A stretch of DNA of 64,000 nucleotides from Prado023 sp963700475 (GCA_963700475.1 CAVOXR010000009.1:124001-188000), one strand, 5' to 3'; shown: positions 41,626 to 50,935, counted from the stretch's first letter. Numbers and translations: made by a program. The notes: a model not told the origin generated them from the letters alone.

Positions 41626-44600
41626 GCTGGAAGTTGTAGAAGTTCAGGCTGGTGTCGCTGGAGTTGGAGGTGACCGTGGCCGCGTAGCCACCGTCGGCCA
41701 GGGCGGACACGGCGGCGCACTTGGTGCCGGCCGGTCCGGACTGGATCCAGCCGGTCTTCCCGGTCAGATCCTCACAGACGATGTACTTGCCCGGATCGAG
41801 CATGAACGTTCAGGTCCTCGAACTTGTGCCGGACTTGGTCGCCTGGCGGAAGTTGCCGAAGTCGTTGTCCGGTCTCGGTGCTCGTTGGAGTCCAGGGTGA
41901 TCGCGTAGCCGCCCTTCTCGAGCGCCGAGGGCGCCAGCGTCACACACCGTGTTGGCCGGAGCAGACTGGGTCCAGCCGGCCTGGCTCGACCTCACAGACC
42001 GATGTACTTGCCCGGGGTCGAGCGTCATCGAGTAGGTCGCCGGTGATCTCGGCCGTGGTCGGTCGGTCGTACGTCCGGGGTGCGAGTCTCGCCGGGTCCT
42101 TGACCCCGTCACCGTCGTCAGGTCGGCGTAGGCGTTGATCGTCACGCCGCCCAAGGCCGGGCTCGACCGTCGTCCTCGTCGTCACCGTCGGCGTTCAGGT
42201 CCTCGAACTTGTATCCCGGACTTGGTCGCGGTGCGCGGAAGTTGCCGAAGTCGTTGTCCGGAGTCGGTCTCGTTGGAGTCCAGGTCGATCGCGTAGCCGC
42301 CCAGCGCCGACCCCGGAGAGGGCCGGACGCACGGTGGTCTGGACGGGCACGACTGGGTCCAGCTGCCGGGTACGACCTCACAGACACGATGTACTTGCCC
42401 GGGGTCTGATCGTCGAGCGACCGGTGGTCGTCCGCCGTGGTGGCGGTCGTGTCCGGTGGCGCCGATCCCAGGTCGCCGTCGTCCTGGTGAGGCCCCGTCG
42501 CCGTTCGTCGGCGGAGGCGTTGATCGGTGCACGCCCCGACCGGGCCGGCTCACCGTCGTCGTCGACACCGTCAGCGTTCAGGTCCTCGAACTTCATCCCC
42601 GACTTCGTCGCTGGTCGCCAGTTGCCGAAGTCGTTTCCGGAGTCGGTCTCGTTGGAGTCCAGATCGATGTAGTAGCCGCCAGCGCCGACCCCGGTGATCC
42701 CGGAGCAGGTGGTGCCGGACGGGAACGACTGGGTCCAGCTGCCGGCCATGACCTCACAGACCCAGTACTTACCCGGGGTCGATGCTCATCGAGTACGCCC
42801 CGGTGGTCTCCGCCGTGGTGGCGGTGTAGTCCGGGGTGCCGAGTCTCGCCGGCGTCCTTGACCCCGTCACCATCGTCGTCGCGGAACGCCTTGATCGTCA
42901 CGCCCCCAACGCCGGGCTCACCGTCGTCCTTGTCACCGTCAGCGTTCAGGTCCTCGAACTTCATCCCCGACTTCGTCGCTGGTACGCCAGTTGCCGAAGT
43001 CGTTTCCGGAGTCGGTCTCGTTGGAGTCCAGATCGATGTAGTAGCCGCCAGCGCCGACCCCGGTGATCCCGGAGCAGGTGGTGCCGGACGGGAACGACTG
43101 GGTCCAGCTGCCGGCCACGACCTCACAGACCCAGTACTTACCCGGGGTCATGCTCATCGAGTACGCCCCGGTGGTCTCCGCCGTGGTGGCGGTGTAGTCC
43201 GGGGTGCCGATCTCGCCGGCGTCCTTGACCCCATCACCATCGTCGTCGCGGAACGCCTTGATCGTCACGCCCCCAACGCCAGGCTCACCGTCGTCCTTGA
43301 CACCGTCAGCGTTCAGGTCCTCGAACTTCATCCCCGACTTCGTCGCGGTACGCCAGTTGCCGAAGTCGAAGAAGCCAGTCTCTGGATGCGTGTCATCCGA
43401 GACGACGGTCACCAAGTGGCCTTTCGCCGCCAGTGTGTCGCCATCGACAATTGCGTCGGCGCAACTCGTGGTGGTGGGGAAGGACTGCGTCCAACCACTA
43501 CCACCGTTCTGCGCGGACTCACAGATCAGATAGCTCCCGGGAATCAGAGAGATGGTCAGCGTGCCGTCGGTACCGGTCAGGAACGGATCCACCCCCAACG
43601 TGGTCTCGTCCCCATCAACCTGCGGATAGCCGGCCTCGTTCTGGAAGACGTAAACCCTCCAACCGGCGATGCCTGGTTCGCCGGCACCATCCTTGGTCCC
43701 ATTCGCGTTCTCGTCCTCGAACTTGCGAACGTTGACCGTGCCTGGCGGCGGCGGCACGACTGCGCTCGCCTGCATCTGGTTGTCGCGCTTGCCGATGGAG
43801 CCTGTGTCGATGAGCGCGAGGGCGACGTGATAGGGCGAGCCGGGGATGCTGGCGGCCCCAGTTCCCGCTCCCCAGTCCCCTTCAAAGGCCACATGCGCGC
43901 CGAACCAAAGGGCAACGTCACACCCTTGAGCGTCGCACATGGGTCCTGAACTGGGCACCGTGAAACTGATCGTGATTCGAGTCTCGCTGTCGCCAGCGTA
44001 CGTGCCGCTGAAGATGGTCGGGGTTGTCGCCGAATTCAGCGTTCCGCCGCGCATCGTGAACTGACGCGCCCCAGGGGCGCTCGGCTCGAACGAATCCGGA
44101 ACGTTGGGATCCTGCGGGATGTCCAGGACAGTCTCGGCGGCCGTCAAGCATCCGGCGCCGATGCCGATGCACCGGTCCGCAAGTTCGATCCACGATTCTC
44201 GGACCAGTTCCAGGTGGTCAGGAAGTCGTATGCGTGCTTCCCGCCCTTGGTGGTCCCGTACTGCAGAGTCAGTGTGTGCGTGCTGCCTGGCGGGAAGTCG
44301 GTCAGCCAGACGCGCTGAACCGTCGCGTCACCCTCCGGGTAGATGGAGTTGTTGCCGTTGAGGTTCCCGTTGATCCAGTGGCAGTCGCCGGGATTCCCGT
44401 CGCGATAGCCGTCACCGTCGTCGTTCGAGCACTGGTCGTACGTGCCGATCGACAGGTCAGTGAAGTCGACGGTCGCGACCTTGCCGGACGATCCTGCCGG
44501 TCGCCCATGGCGGTGTAGTTGGAGACGAACCAGATGGGAAGGGTGAAGCTGTACGTGAAACTGCCGTTGACGTCCGCAACCGGGTCGGGATCGCTGTTGT

Positions 44601-45294
44601 GGTTCCAGCTCTTGGAGCTCTCGTCATTGACGTAGATGTGGACGGCCTCGCCACCAGCCCAGCCCTCACCGGTGATGGTGACGGTGGCGCCCGGCGGGTA
44701 GTCGGCCTTGTCGGTGGTGATGGTCGGGTTGTCCGAGACAGCGACGTTCTCCTCCACCGGAGGACTGTTGTTGTCGGGCGTGGTGCCGTCATCCGCGAGG
44801 AGTGGGATCAGTAGTCTCGAGGGATTCACGATCACAAAATCCGGCGGCTCGGCGGCCGGTGCGTCGGCGGCGGCCTGGTCTCGGCGCCGGGTCGTCGGCG
44901 GCGGCCTGTCCTCGGCGGCCTTGGCAGCGGCGTCGGCGGCGGCCTGGTCCTCGGCGGCCTTGGCAGCGGCGTCGCGGCGGCCTGGCTCCTCGGCGGCCTT
45001 GGCAGCGGCGTCTGCGGCGGCCTGCTCCTCGGCGGCCTTGGCAGCGGCGTCTGCGGCGGCCTGCTCCTCGGCGGCCTTGGCGGCAGCGGCTCGGCTTCGG
45101 CCGCCGCTAGCTCCTCGGGTGTCAGGATCGTCTCGGAGGCCTGGCTCTCTGGTGCCGTCGACACCGTCACCTTCTGTAGCCGTGGCTGGCAGAGCGACGG
45201 CAGCAAGGATGAGGGCAGCGGACGTGATGCCCGCCAACCAGCTCGTTGCCGCACCGCGCTCGGAGCTGAAGAGCTTCCGCTTGGATGTGAACAT
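39139..45294 (-). CDS. giant SdrD-B-repeat surface protein A (many frame breaks)
   Basis: This locus would encode about 2,050 aa. Order: signal peptide (SSERGAATSWLAGITSAALILAAVALPATATEG, start ATG 45294 after TAGGAGG); a 13-residue Ala/Glu/Lys repeat of coiled-coil type; a segment with DKADYPPGATVTITGEGWAGGE; a globular region (44147-43700); about eight or more SdrD-B-like domains each with a DxNxDGxxDxGE calcium-type loop; two DUF11-like domains; and a sorting signal (EIAATGA, hydrophobic helix, GRRRRNQG). The frame breaks near 45165, 45095, 44985, 44900, 44500, 44200, 42965 and repeatedly at 41600-42780. This is most likely assembly error in repeats, although true decay cannot be excluded. 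Confidence 0.82.
41980..43370 (-). repeat. 369-bp tandem repeat array within surface protein A
   Basis: Successive copies of the marker ACCTCACAGA start at 41987, 42375, 42751 and 43120, giving periods of 388, 376 and 369 bp, with a diverged copy near 43516. Each unit encodes about 123 aa: KSGMKFEDLNADGVKDDGEPG, then TIKAFRDDDGDGVKDAGE, then YWVCEVVAGSWTQSFPSGTTC, then YIDLDSNETDSGNDFGNW. The two units at 42590-43370 are nearly identical at the DNA level. Single-base insertions differ from copy to copy and break the frame. Confidence 0.85.
42939..44147 (-). CDS. surface protein A, middle intact segment
   Basis: This open stretch of about 400 residues covers the end of the N-terminal globular region (VLDIPQDPNVPDSFEPSAPGARQFTMRGG, RITISFTVPSSGPMCDAQGCDVALWFG). 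It continues with the first SdrD-B-like domain (VRKFEDENANGTKDGAGEPGIAGW) and the second (KSGMKFEDLNADGVKDDGEPG). The globular region carries its own CDAQGC cysteine pair. Upstream the natural frame continues as WIELADRCIGIGAGCLTAAE, after a break near 44200. Confidence 0.75.
   Translation of the reverse strand: MTAAETVLDIPQDPNVPDSFEPSAPGARQFTMRGGTLNSATTPTIFSGTYAGDSETRITISFTVPSSGPMCDAQGCDVALWFGAHVAFEGDWGAGTGAASIPGSPYHVALALIDTGSIGKRDNQMQASAVVPPPPGTVNVRKFEDENANGTKDGAGEPGIAGWRVYVFQNEAGYPQVDGDETTLGVDPFLTGTDGTLTISLIPGSYLICESAQNGGSGWTQSFPTTTSCADAIVDGDTLAAKGHLVTVVSDDTHPETGFFDFGNWRTATKSGMKFEDLNADGVKDDGEPGVGGVTIKAFRDDDGDGVKDAGEIGTPDYTATTAETTGAYSMSMTPGKYWVCEVVAGSWTQSFPSGTTCSGITGVGAGGYYIDLDSNETDSGNDFGNWRTSDEVGDEVRGPER
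44895..45095 (-). repeat. 39-bp tandem repeat coding an Ala-rich 13-residue coiled-coil unit
   Basis: About five copies of a 39-base unit (core CTCGGCGGCCTTGGCAGCGG on the plus strand) encode AAADAAAKAAEEQ or close variants. The spacing of charged residues suits an extended helix or coiled coil lifting the binding domains off the wall. One copy lacks a base near 44985 and shifts frame (AAEEPGRRD). Confidence 0.75.
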
Positions 45295-45403
45295 TCGTTC
45301 CTCCTAGGAACTGCCGCAACTTGCGCTCGGCTCGGGACTTAGGTCCTGAGGGTTCCGGACCGATCGACCCATACGTCGAGCAAGACTCGCCTGATAGCGC
45401 AAT

Positions 45404-45433
45404 GTTCCTCCTGCCCGAAAAGGGGTGTCAAAG
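45404..45433 (-). promoter_or_regulatory. promoter region of surface protein A with element shared with protein B
   Basis: On the minus strand TTGACA, then 18 bases containing TTCGGGCAGGAG, then GAACAT, lies about 110 bp upstream of the ATG at 45294. The 12-base element (plus-strand 45408-45419) is identical at 50354-50365 upstream of the second giant gene. The rest of 45295-45729 holds the 5' leader and no recognisable gene. Confidence 0.5.
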
Positions 45434-45729
45434 AACTTGCTTCATGTGCTCGATCGATTACGGACCGTCGATGGTCGGCCCGGTACATGTCCCCCGAATG
45501 GGGGCTTGCTCAACGCGCGATCGCCGCCGACATACCACTCACCAACGCCCCCCTCGTGGGCATCGAGGGACCATCAGTGGCACCGAGGGGTGGGAACATG
45601 CCCGTCCATCTGTCCGAACCCGGGGCCAGTCGGGACGGCTGCTGGCGGTGGCGCGCACTCCTTCCCAAGTGATGCCGGTTGCGCGATCGAGGCAATCGCC
45701 TTCGCTCCGGAGATCACCGACTCACGCTG

Positions 45730-45767
45730 CAGTGCCCGGCCCGCAGAGACCGGACCGGGCACTGCGG
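45730..45767 (-). terminator. terminator hairpin of the second giant surface-protein gene
   Basis: GCAGTGCCCGG and CCGGGCACTGC pair over 11 bp about 25-60 bp downstream of the stop at 45790. The arms match those of the terminator at 39058-39093, as expected for duplicated genes. Confidence 0.75.
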
Positions 45768-45789
45768 TGTCACTCACCGGGAGTGACGG

Positions 45790-46747
45790 TCATCCGCCAC
45801 AGTCGGTCACCGCTGGGGACGGCGCCTCCGATCTAGCGACCACCAACAGGCCACCCGCCAGGAGCGCCAGGAACGCCACCGTCAGGAGCGATCCGACGCC
45901 GCTAGCTCCCGTCGCTGCGATCTCCTCGGCCGCCACGACTTCCTCCTCCTCGACCCCGGCGACGATGGCCTCTGGGATCTCCACCGTGTGCGTGGTCGAG
46001 TCGCTCATGCCGAGGAAGGTCGCGACGTTGACCAGGGTCTGGCCGTCCACCACCTCAGCGTCCACAACCTCTGCCTGGTAGAAGAACGTCAGGCTCGCCG
46101 CGGGCGCCAGCGTCACCTGCCAGGTGACCGACCGTCCATCGGCACTGATCACCCCGCCACCGGTGGCCGTCCCGGCCACGGCCTTCAGGCCGAGCGGGAG
46201 CGTGTCCACCACCGGGCCGCTGATCACGGCACCCGCCGATGTTCCCTACCGTCACGGTGAAGGTGATGACGTCGTCCAGTTCGACGGCGCCCTCAGCCGG
46301 CACAGACGACTTGTCCAGCGTCGGGACACCCGGCTTGTAGTTGGCGAAGTTGTTCTCGACATCCGTGTAGCCGGAGGCCACCGCGATCGGGTGGACGCCG
46401 GTCCCGCACACCCCGCCGACGGGCGCCGGGGCGGATTGGACCCACCCCGCCTGGCACACCTCGGCGACCACGTACTTCCCGGCCTTGAGGCCCGTGAAGG
46501 CGTAGTAGCCATCCGTCGCCCGCGGGCCGCCCTTGGCGGTCACCGTCGTCGCGGCGATGGTGTCGACGGTGGTGACAGTCCCGCTGCCATCGACGTCGGT
46601 CCACAGCTGGATGGTCACGCCGTTGATGCCCGGCTCACCGGTGTCCCAGACGCCGTTGGGCGTCACGTCGTTCCACTTGTACCCGGACTTCGCGCCCAGC
46701 TTGAAGTTGCCGAAGTCGTTGTTCAGGTCACTGAACCCGGAGGTCAC
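45790..46747 (-). CDS. surface protein B, C-terminal segment
   Basis: Residues from KSGYKWNDVTPNGVWDTGEPGINGVTIQLW form the last SdrD-B-like domain. A DUF11-like domain follows (PTLDKSSVPAEGAVELDDVITFTVTVGNIGG). After a one-base shift near 46235 it continues as ISGPVVDTLPLGLKAVAGTATGGG and TVEIPEAIVAGVEEEEVVAAEEIAATGASGVGSLL, then a membrane helix. The tail after the helix is less basic (ARSEAPSPAVTDCGG) than in protein A, so anchoring may differ. Confidence 0.75.
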
Positions 46748-49700
46748 GGTGATCGTGTAGTAGTCGCACGTCGCCGTGTCCTTGTCGGTGTTCGGGAACG
46801 TCTGGATCCAGCCCAGCGGGGCAGTCCTCGACCACGTAGTACGTGCCGGCCATCAACGACCCGAAGACGTACTTGCCGGCCGCGTCGGTCGTCACGGCCT
46901 TGGCCGTGTCCAGCGTCGCGCCGTCGACCTGCAGGCCAGCGGCCTTCCCGGTCTCCTTCCACAGAGTGATCGTCCACCCTGAGATCGGCGGCTCCCCGGA
47001 ATCCATGACGCCGTCGCCATCAAGGTCGTCCCACTTGATCCCAGCCTTTGTGCCGAGCTGGAAGTTGCCGAAGTTGTTCTCGGTCTCGATGAACCCCGAG
47101 CCCACGGTGAACTCGTGGATGCCGCTGCCGCAGGGTCCCGACGTCGGCGGGAAGGTCTGCATCCATCCAGCGGGGCACGCCTCGGCGACCTGGTAGGTCC
47201 CGGCGCTCAGGCCAGCGAACTCGTAGTAGCCCTCTGCGTCGGTGGTGTCGGTGTCAATGACCTTCCCGTCGCTGAGCAGGTTGATCGTCCAACCGGCCAG
47301 TGCTGGCTCGGCCGGACCGGCGGTGCCGGCCTCGGAGCTTCCGAGCTCTGCACCCTCATCCCACTTCCCATCGCCGTCGAGGTCGTTCCACTTGTACCCG
47401 CCCTTCGTCCCGAGGGCGAAGTTGCCGAAGTTGTTGTCCTCCTCGGCATACCCCGAGATGACGGTGATCGAGTGGACCCCGTCACCGCAGGACTCCTCGG
47501 TCCCGTCGGTCGTCGGGTAGGTCTGGACCCACCCGGCCATGCAGACCTCTGCGACGGTGTAGCTCCCGGCGGTCAGGCCCACGAACTCGTAGTACCCCTG
47601 GGCGTCGGTGGTCGTGCTCGCGACGACGGCGTCACCGGAGCGCAGCTCGATGGTCACGCCGGGGATGGGAGGCTCGCCCTCATCCCAGGTTCCATCGCCA
47701 TCGAGGTCGTTCCACTTGTAGCCCGACTTGGAGCCGAGCCGGAAGTTGCCGAAGTCGTTGTCGGTCTCCTCGAAGCCCGACGGCAGATCGCTGAGCGTGT
47801 AGTAGTCGCACGTTCCGAGCTTCCCGTCGCTGTTCGGGTAGGTCTGCACCCACCCGAGTGGGCAGCGCTCGACGACGTAGTACGTCGTCATCGGCCTGAG
47901 CATCGACGTGAAGGCGTAGCGCCCTTGCGCGTCCGTGCTGACCACCGAGACCACCGTGTCGGCGTCGGTCTCGCTGGGCAACTGGAGACCCTCGGCCAGG
48001 TCGCTCTCCTCAATCAGCGCGATCACGTGACCGGGCTTGGGGGTGTCAACCCCCTGCTCGTACGGCTTGCCGTCGCCGTCGACATCGATGAACTTCATGC
48101 CCGACTTGGTGCCGAGCTGGAAGTTGCCGAACTCGATCGAGCGCTGCTGGCCCGGTTCCACCAGGACGTCACCCCAGCAGTTGGCCGGGTCGCCGGGCTC
48201 GGTGTTGATCCAGCCAGCCTGCGGAACCTCACAGACGCGGTACTCGGACCCCGGCATCACGTTGTCGAAGACGACCGTGCCGAGCGCGTCCGTCACGGCC
48301 GAGCGCTCCCCGAGGTCCAGACCGGCGTTGCCGTTCTCGTCCATGAAGATCGTCCAGCCGGGGAGGACCGGCTCACCGGTGTCGCGGTTCCCGTTGCCGT
48401 TCAGGTCCTCGTACTTCAAGGCCCGGATCGATCCGGGCATGATCGAGTTCTCGAACGTGCAGGTGACGGTCTCGCCCTCGCGCAGGGTGACGACCGCCGT
48501 CCGACTTGAGTACGTCACGTCGGCGGTCTCCATACTGCTCGTGCAGGTCACGTCGTCGAACTGCCACCCCGTCGGGAGCGGTGTGAGCTCCTCGATCGTG
48601 TAGTCGCCGGCGATCAGTGTCGGGGTCGCGCCGAGGTCCGCCGTTGACGGTGAGACGACGTTGTCGAAGGGAGTTGTCCCGTCAGCCAGTGAGAACAGTG
48701 CCTCGTACGCGGGCACTCGACCTCCGGGCGCCGTCACGCTGAAATCGAACAGGTCCAGCTGGTCCCGGACGGGTCGGTGACCTTGTCCACGATGAGACGG
48801 CTGAAGGACACCAGGTCGGGTGTCGACTTGAACGGCACCGTCTGGGCGCCGCTGCACAGCCCGGCAGCGGGAGCGGTGACGGTGGCGCTGAGCAGGGCTG
48901 CTTGAAGGTTGCCTGTGGGCTCGCCCTCGAATTGGCACGAGATCTGCACGTCGATGCGAAGGATGACAACCTCGGTTCCCTCGAGGTCGTCGATCTTCAG
49001 GGTGAGCACGTTGTCCTCGCCGGCCGTGAAGTACGGAGGCTCGTCACGTCCGGTGCGGTCTGGTGACCACGCAGACCACCTTGCTGCCGAGGTCGTCGTC
49101 CATCCCACCGATCGTGCCCCCGGGTCCAGCGCCGTTGGACACGACCCCGTAGTTGACCTTGACATCCGTCACGGACCGAGCGCCACACCGGACTGCCCGG
49201 TCGAATCCAGGGTGAAGTCGTACTTCATCTCGAGGGTCGAGGCGTTGTCGGGCTTCGTCTGGGTTCCGTCGAGGGCGATCTGCGTGAGGAAGGTCACGGT
49301 GTCACCGCAGACGAAGTCGCCACCCTCGAGGGACTCCACCACGTCGGTGCCGATGGTGCGGTCGTTGTATGCACCGCCCCCAGTGCTGTGGTCGTAGGTG
49401 CTTGGCTCTGACGCCAGGAAGTCGAAGCTGACGTAGTTGGCGGCGTCCGTGAAGGTCGCCGTCGCCACTCGGCCGGTCTGGTCACCGGTCGCGGTCACGT
49501 CGTAGTCGGACACGAAGTACCACGGCAGGAAGAAGCGATCAGCGTCCTGCCAGTGCCTGTCCCGACGGGTCCATGTCTGCCCGATGGTGTCATTGCGATT
49601 CGGTTCGTACCCTGCCTGCTCCGGTCACGGCTGATCGTCGGCTCGCCGATCGGCGGTCCGCGGGTCAGCGCCCTCGATCGGGCCGAAGGCAGGTCGGATC

Positions 49701-50253
49701 GGCGGGTGCCGCAGGCGCGGCCTCGGCGCCGTCATCGACGGGCGGCGCTTCAGCCTCGGATCCTCGGCGACCTCGGTCGGCTGAGCCGGCGCGACGTCGT
49801 GGCCGAGATCGGATCGGCTTCGGACCTCGGCCGACTGGGCTCCGGCGCGAGTTCTGCTTCGCTGCTCGGTCGCGTCGTCCGTGACCGGCGAGGTCACCTG
49901 CAGGCTCATCGCTCGCGGGCTGTTCCACCTGGTCCGCCGTCAGTTCGGCCACGGCCGGTTCCGCGACCGGTGCGGGCTCGTCGACCGGTGCAGGTTCGCT
50001 GCGGCTCCTCCACCACCGGCTCCTCAGCCGGCGTGGGGTCCTCGGCGGGTGCCACCACCTCCGCCTCAGCGACGACGTCCGCCGGCTGCTCCGCCTGGAC
50101 GACCGCCGAATCGGTCGGGGGCGGGGGATCGCCCTCCGCAGCCATGGCCGGAAGGGACACGCTGGCCACGATCATCGCGGCCGACGCGATCGCGGCCCAC
50201 CACCGTGTGCTGCCGCGATCGGATGCGAATGTCCTGTGGATCGACGAGATCAT
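45790..50253 (-). CDS. giant SdrD-B-repeat surface protein B (several frame breaks)
   Basis: Paralogue of surface protein A, about 1,490 aa. The signal peptide FASDRGSTRWWAAIASAAMIVASVSLPAMAAEG aligns with that of A; start ATG 50253 after AGGAGGG. Then come a Pro/Ala/Glu/Val-rich stalk (50000-49560, frame unreliable), a beta-rich globular region (49513-48734), a SpaA-like domain (PTLIAGDYTIEELTPLPTGW), six or seven SdrD-B-like domains, one DUF11-like domain and a sorting signal (EEIAATGASG, hydrophobic helix). Breaks are evident near 49990, 49920, 49185, 49045, 48770, 46815 and 46235. Divergent SdrD units here are not identical at DNA level, unlike in A. Confidence 0.82.
46728..48938 (-). CDS. 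surface protein B, long intact repeat segment
   Basis: This is about 690 readable residues between breaks near 48770 and 46815. A SpaA-like domain (TIEELTPLPTGWQFDDVTCTSS) comes first, then five or six SdrD-B-like domains: SIRALKYEDLNGNGNRDTGEP, SGMKFIDVDGDGKPYEQ, SGYKWNDLDGDGTWDEGEPPIPG, GGYKWNDLDGDGKWDEGAE, AGIKWDDLDGDGVMDSGEPPISG. Each domain has one Cys before GWVQT-type and one after, e.g. VERCPLGWVQT and GTCDYYTL. The pattern suggests one calcium site and one disulfide per domain. Confidence 0.8.
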   Translation of the reverse strand: MPIRGRAHRQPSSSPAQRHRHRSRCRAVQRRPDGAVQVDTRPGVLQPSHRGQGHRPVRDQLDLFDFSVTAPGGRVPAYEALFSLADGTTPFDNVVSPSTADLGATPTLIAGDYTIEELTPLPTGWQFDDVTCTSSMETADVTYSSRTAVVTLREGETVTCTFENSIMPGSIRALKYEDLNGNGNRDTGEPVLPGWTIFMDENGNAGLDLGERSAVTDALGTVVFDNVMPGSEYRVCEVPQAGWINTEPGDPANCWGDVLVEPGQQRSIEFGNFQLGTKSGMKFIDVDGDGKPYEQGVDTPKPGHVIALIEESDLAEGLQLPSETDADTVVSVVSTDAQGRYAFTSMLRPMTTYYVVERCPLGWVQTYPNSDGKLGTCDYYTLSDLPSGFEETDNDFGNFRLGSKSGYKWNDLDGDGTWDEGEPPIPGVTIELRSGDAVVASTTTDAQGYYEFVGLTAGSYTVAEVCMAGWVQTYPTTDGTEESCGDGVHSITVISGYAEEDNNFGNFALGTKGGYKWNDLDGDGKWDEGAELGSSEAGTAGPAEPALAGWTINLLSDGKVIDTDTTDAEGYYEFAGLSAGTYQVAEACPAGWMQTFPPTSGPCGSGIHEFTVGSGFIETENNFGNFQLGTKAGIKWDDLDGDGVMDSGEPPISGWTITLWKETGKAAGLQVDGATLDTAKAVTTDAAGKYVFGSLMAGTYYVVEDCPAGLDPDVPEHRQGHGDVRLLHDHRDLRVQ

Positions 50254-50349
50254 TGCGCCCTCCTGTACTCGGGGGCGACATCACCCGAGCCGGGCAGAGG
50301 TACGCGCGAACGTGCTGCCCTGTCGGGCATATTCGCCTACGCACCCAAT

Positions 50350-50380
50350 ACAACTCCTGCCCGAATTGGCCTGACAGAGT
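50350..50380 (-). promoter_or_regulatory. promoter region of surface protein B with shared element
   Basis: On the minus strand CTGTCA, 18 bases including TTCGGGCAGGAG (plus-strand 50354-50365), then TTGTAT, lies about 100 bp before the ATG at 50253. Layout and the 12-base core are the same as for protein A (45404-45433), which suggests one sigma factor or regulator for both. The remaining gap 50381-50627 holds the divergent rpsO promoter region. Confidence 0.5.
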
Positions 50381-50509
50381 CCTACGTCCCGACGAACGCC
50401 GCAGATCGCGCCAGCGACGGCGGGTTCCGGACTCACCTCCTCGGGTGACGCGTGCCCTCGGCGGCGCCTGACGGACCTCAGCCCCGTGACTGACCAGCCC
50501 CACATGCCC

Positions 50510-50627
50510 CCTCTGGTACCCTTGTGACCTGACGGCCATGGGGCGGGCGCCCCGAGGACCGCGACTTGAACCAGCCAGGCAGAAGGCCGCTGGTGATCCA
50601 CGCGCCCGAGAGGAACACAGAGTCTCC
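50510..50627 (+). promoter_or_regulatory. rpsO promoter and leader
   Basis: CTGGTACCCTTGTGACC at about 50512-50528 contains a plausible -10 (TACCCT). A leader of about 100 bases follows, with GGGGCGGGCGCCCC-like self-complementary sequence (GGGGCG/CGCCCC near 50539-50555). AGAGGAAC precedes the ATG. S15 represses its own mRNA through such leaders in several bacteria; the fold here is not verified. Confidence 0.4.
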
Positions 50628-50897
50628 ATGCCCCTTGACACGGACACCAAGACGTCCATCATCGCCGAGTACGGAACCAAAGAGGGCGACACCGGCAGCC
50701 CCGAGGTCCAGATCGCAATGCTCACCAAGCGCATCGCGGACCTGACCGAGCACCTGAAGACCCACAAGCACGACCACCACAGCCGGCGTGGCCTGCTGCT
50801 GCTGGTCGGCAAGCGTCGCCGCCTGCTCAAGTACCTGCAGGCCACCGACATCGAGCGGTACCGCGCGCTCATCGAGCGCCTCGGCATCCGGCGCTAG
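50628..50897 (+). CDS. rpsO: 30S ribosomal protein S15
   Basis: This 89-aa protein is exactly the family length. It binds 16S rRNA and the central domain early in 30S assembly. TGSPEVQIAMLTKRIADLTEHLKTHKHDHHSRRGLLLLVGKRRRLLKYLQ is the near-invariant core; LIERLGIRR ends it. ATG at 50628. A strong terminator follows, and pnp is the next gene, the normal rpsO-pnp order. Confidence 0.98.
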   Translation: MPLDTDTKTSIIAEYGTKEGDTGSPEVQIAMLTKRIADLTEHLKTHKHDHHSRRGLLLLVGKRRRLLKYLQATDIERYRALIERLGIRR

Positions 50898-50902
50898 CAG
50901 TC

Positions 50903-50935
50903 CCAGGAGCGGTACCCCACGGGTGCCGCTCCTGG
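50903..50935 (+). terminator. rpsO terminator hairpin
   Basis: CCAGGAGCGGTACCC (50903-50917) pairs with GGGTGCCGCTCCTGG (50921-50935): 15 bp with one G-T mismatch, 3-base loop CAC. It starts 6 bp after the rpsO stop. There is no T-run, as is common in actinobacteria. In other bacteria a hairpin here is also an RNase III or PNPase control site. The remaining 250 bp before pnp show no gene. Confidence 0.8.

Noticed and set aside
41980..43370. CRISPR-like array
   Set aside because: The period is about 369 bp, the units are coding and there are no spacers, so these are protein-domain repeats.
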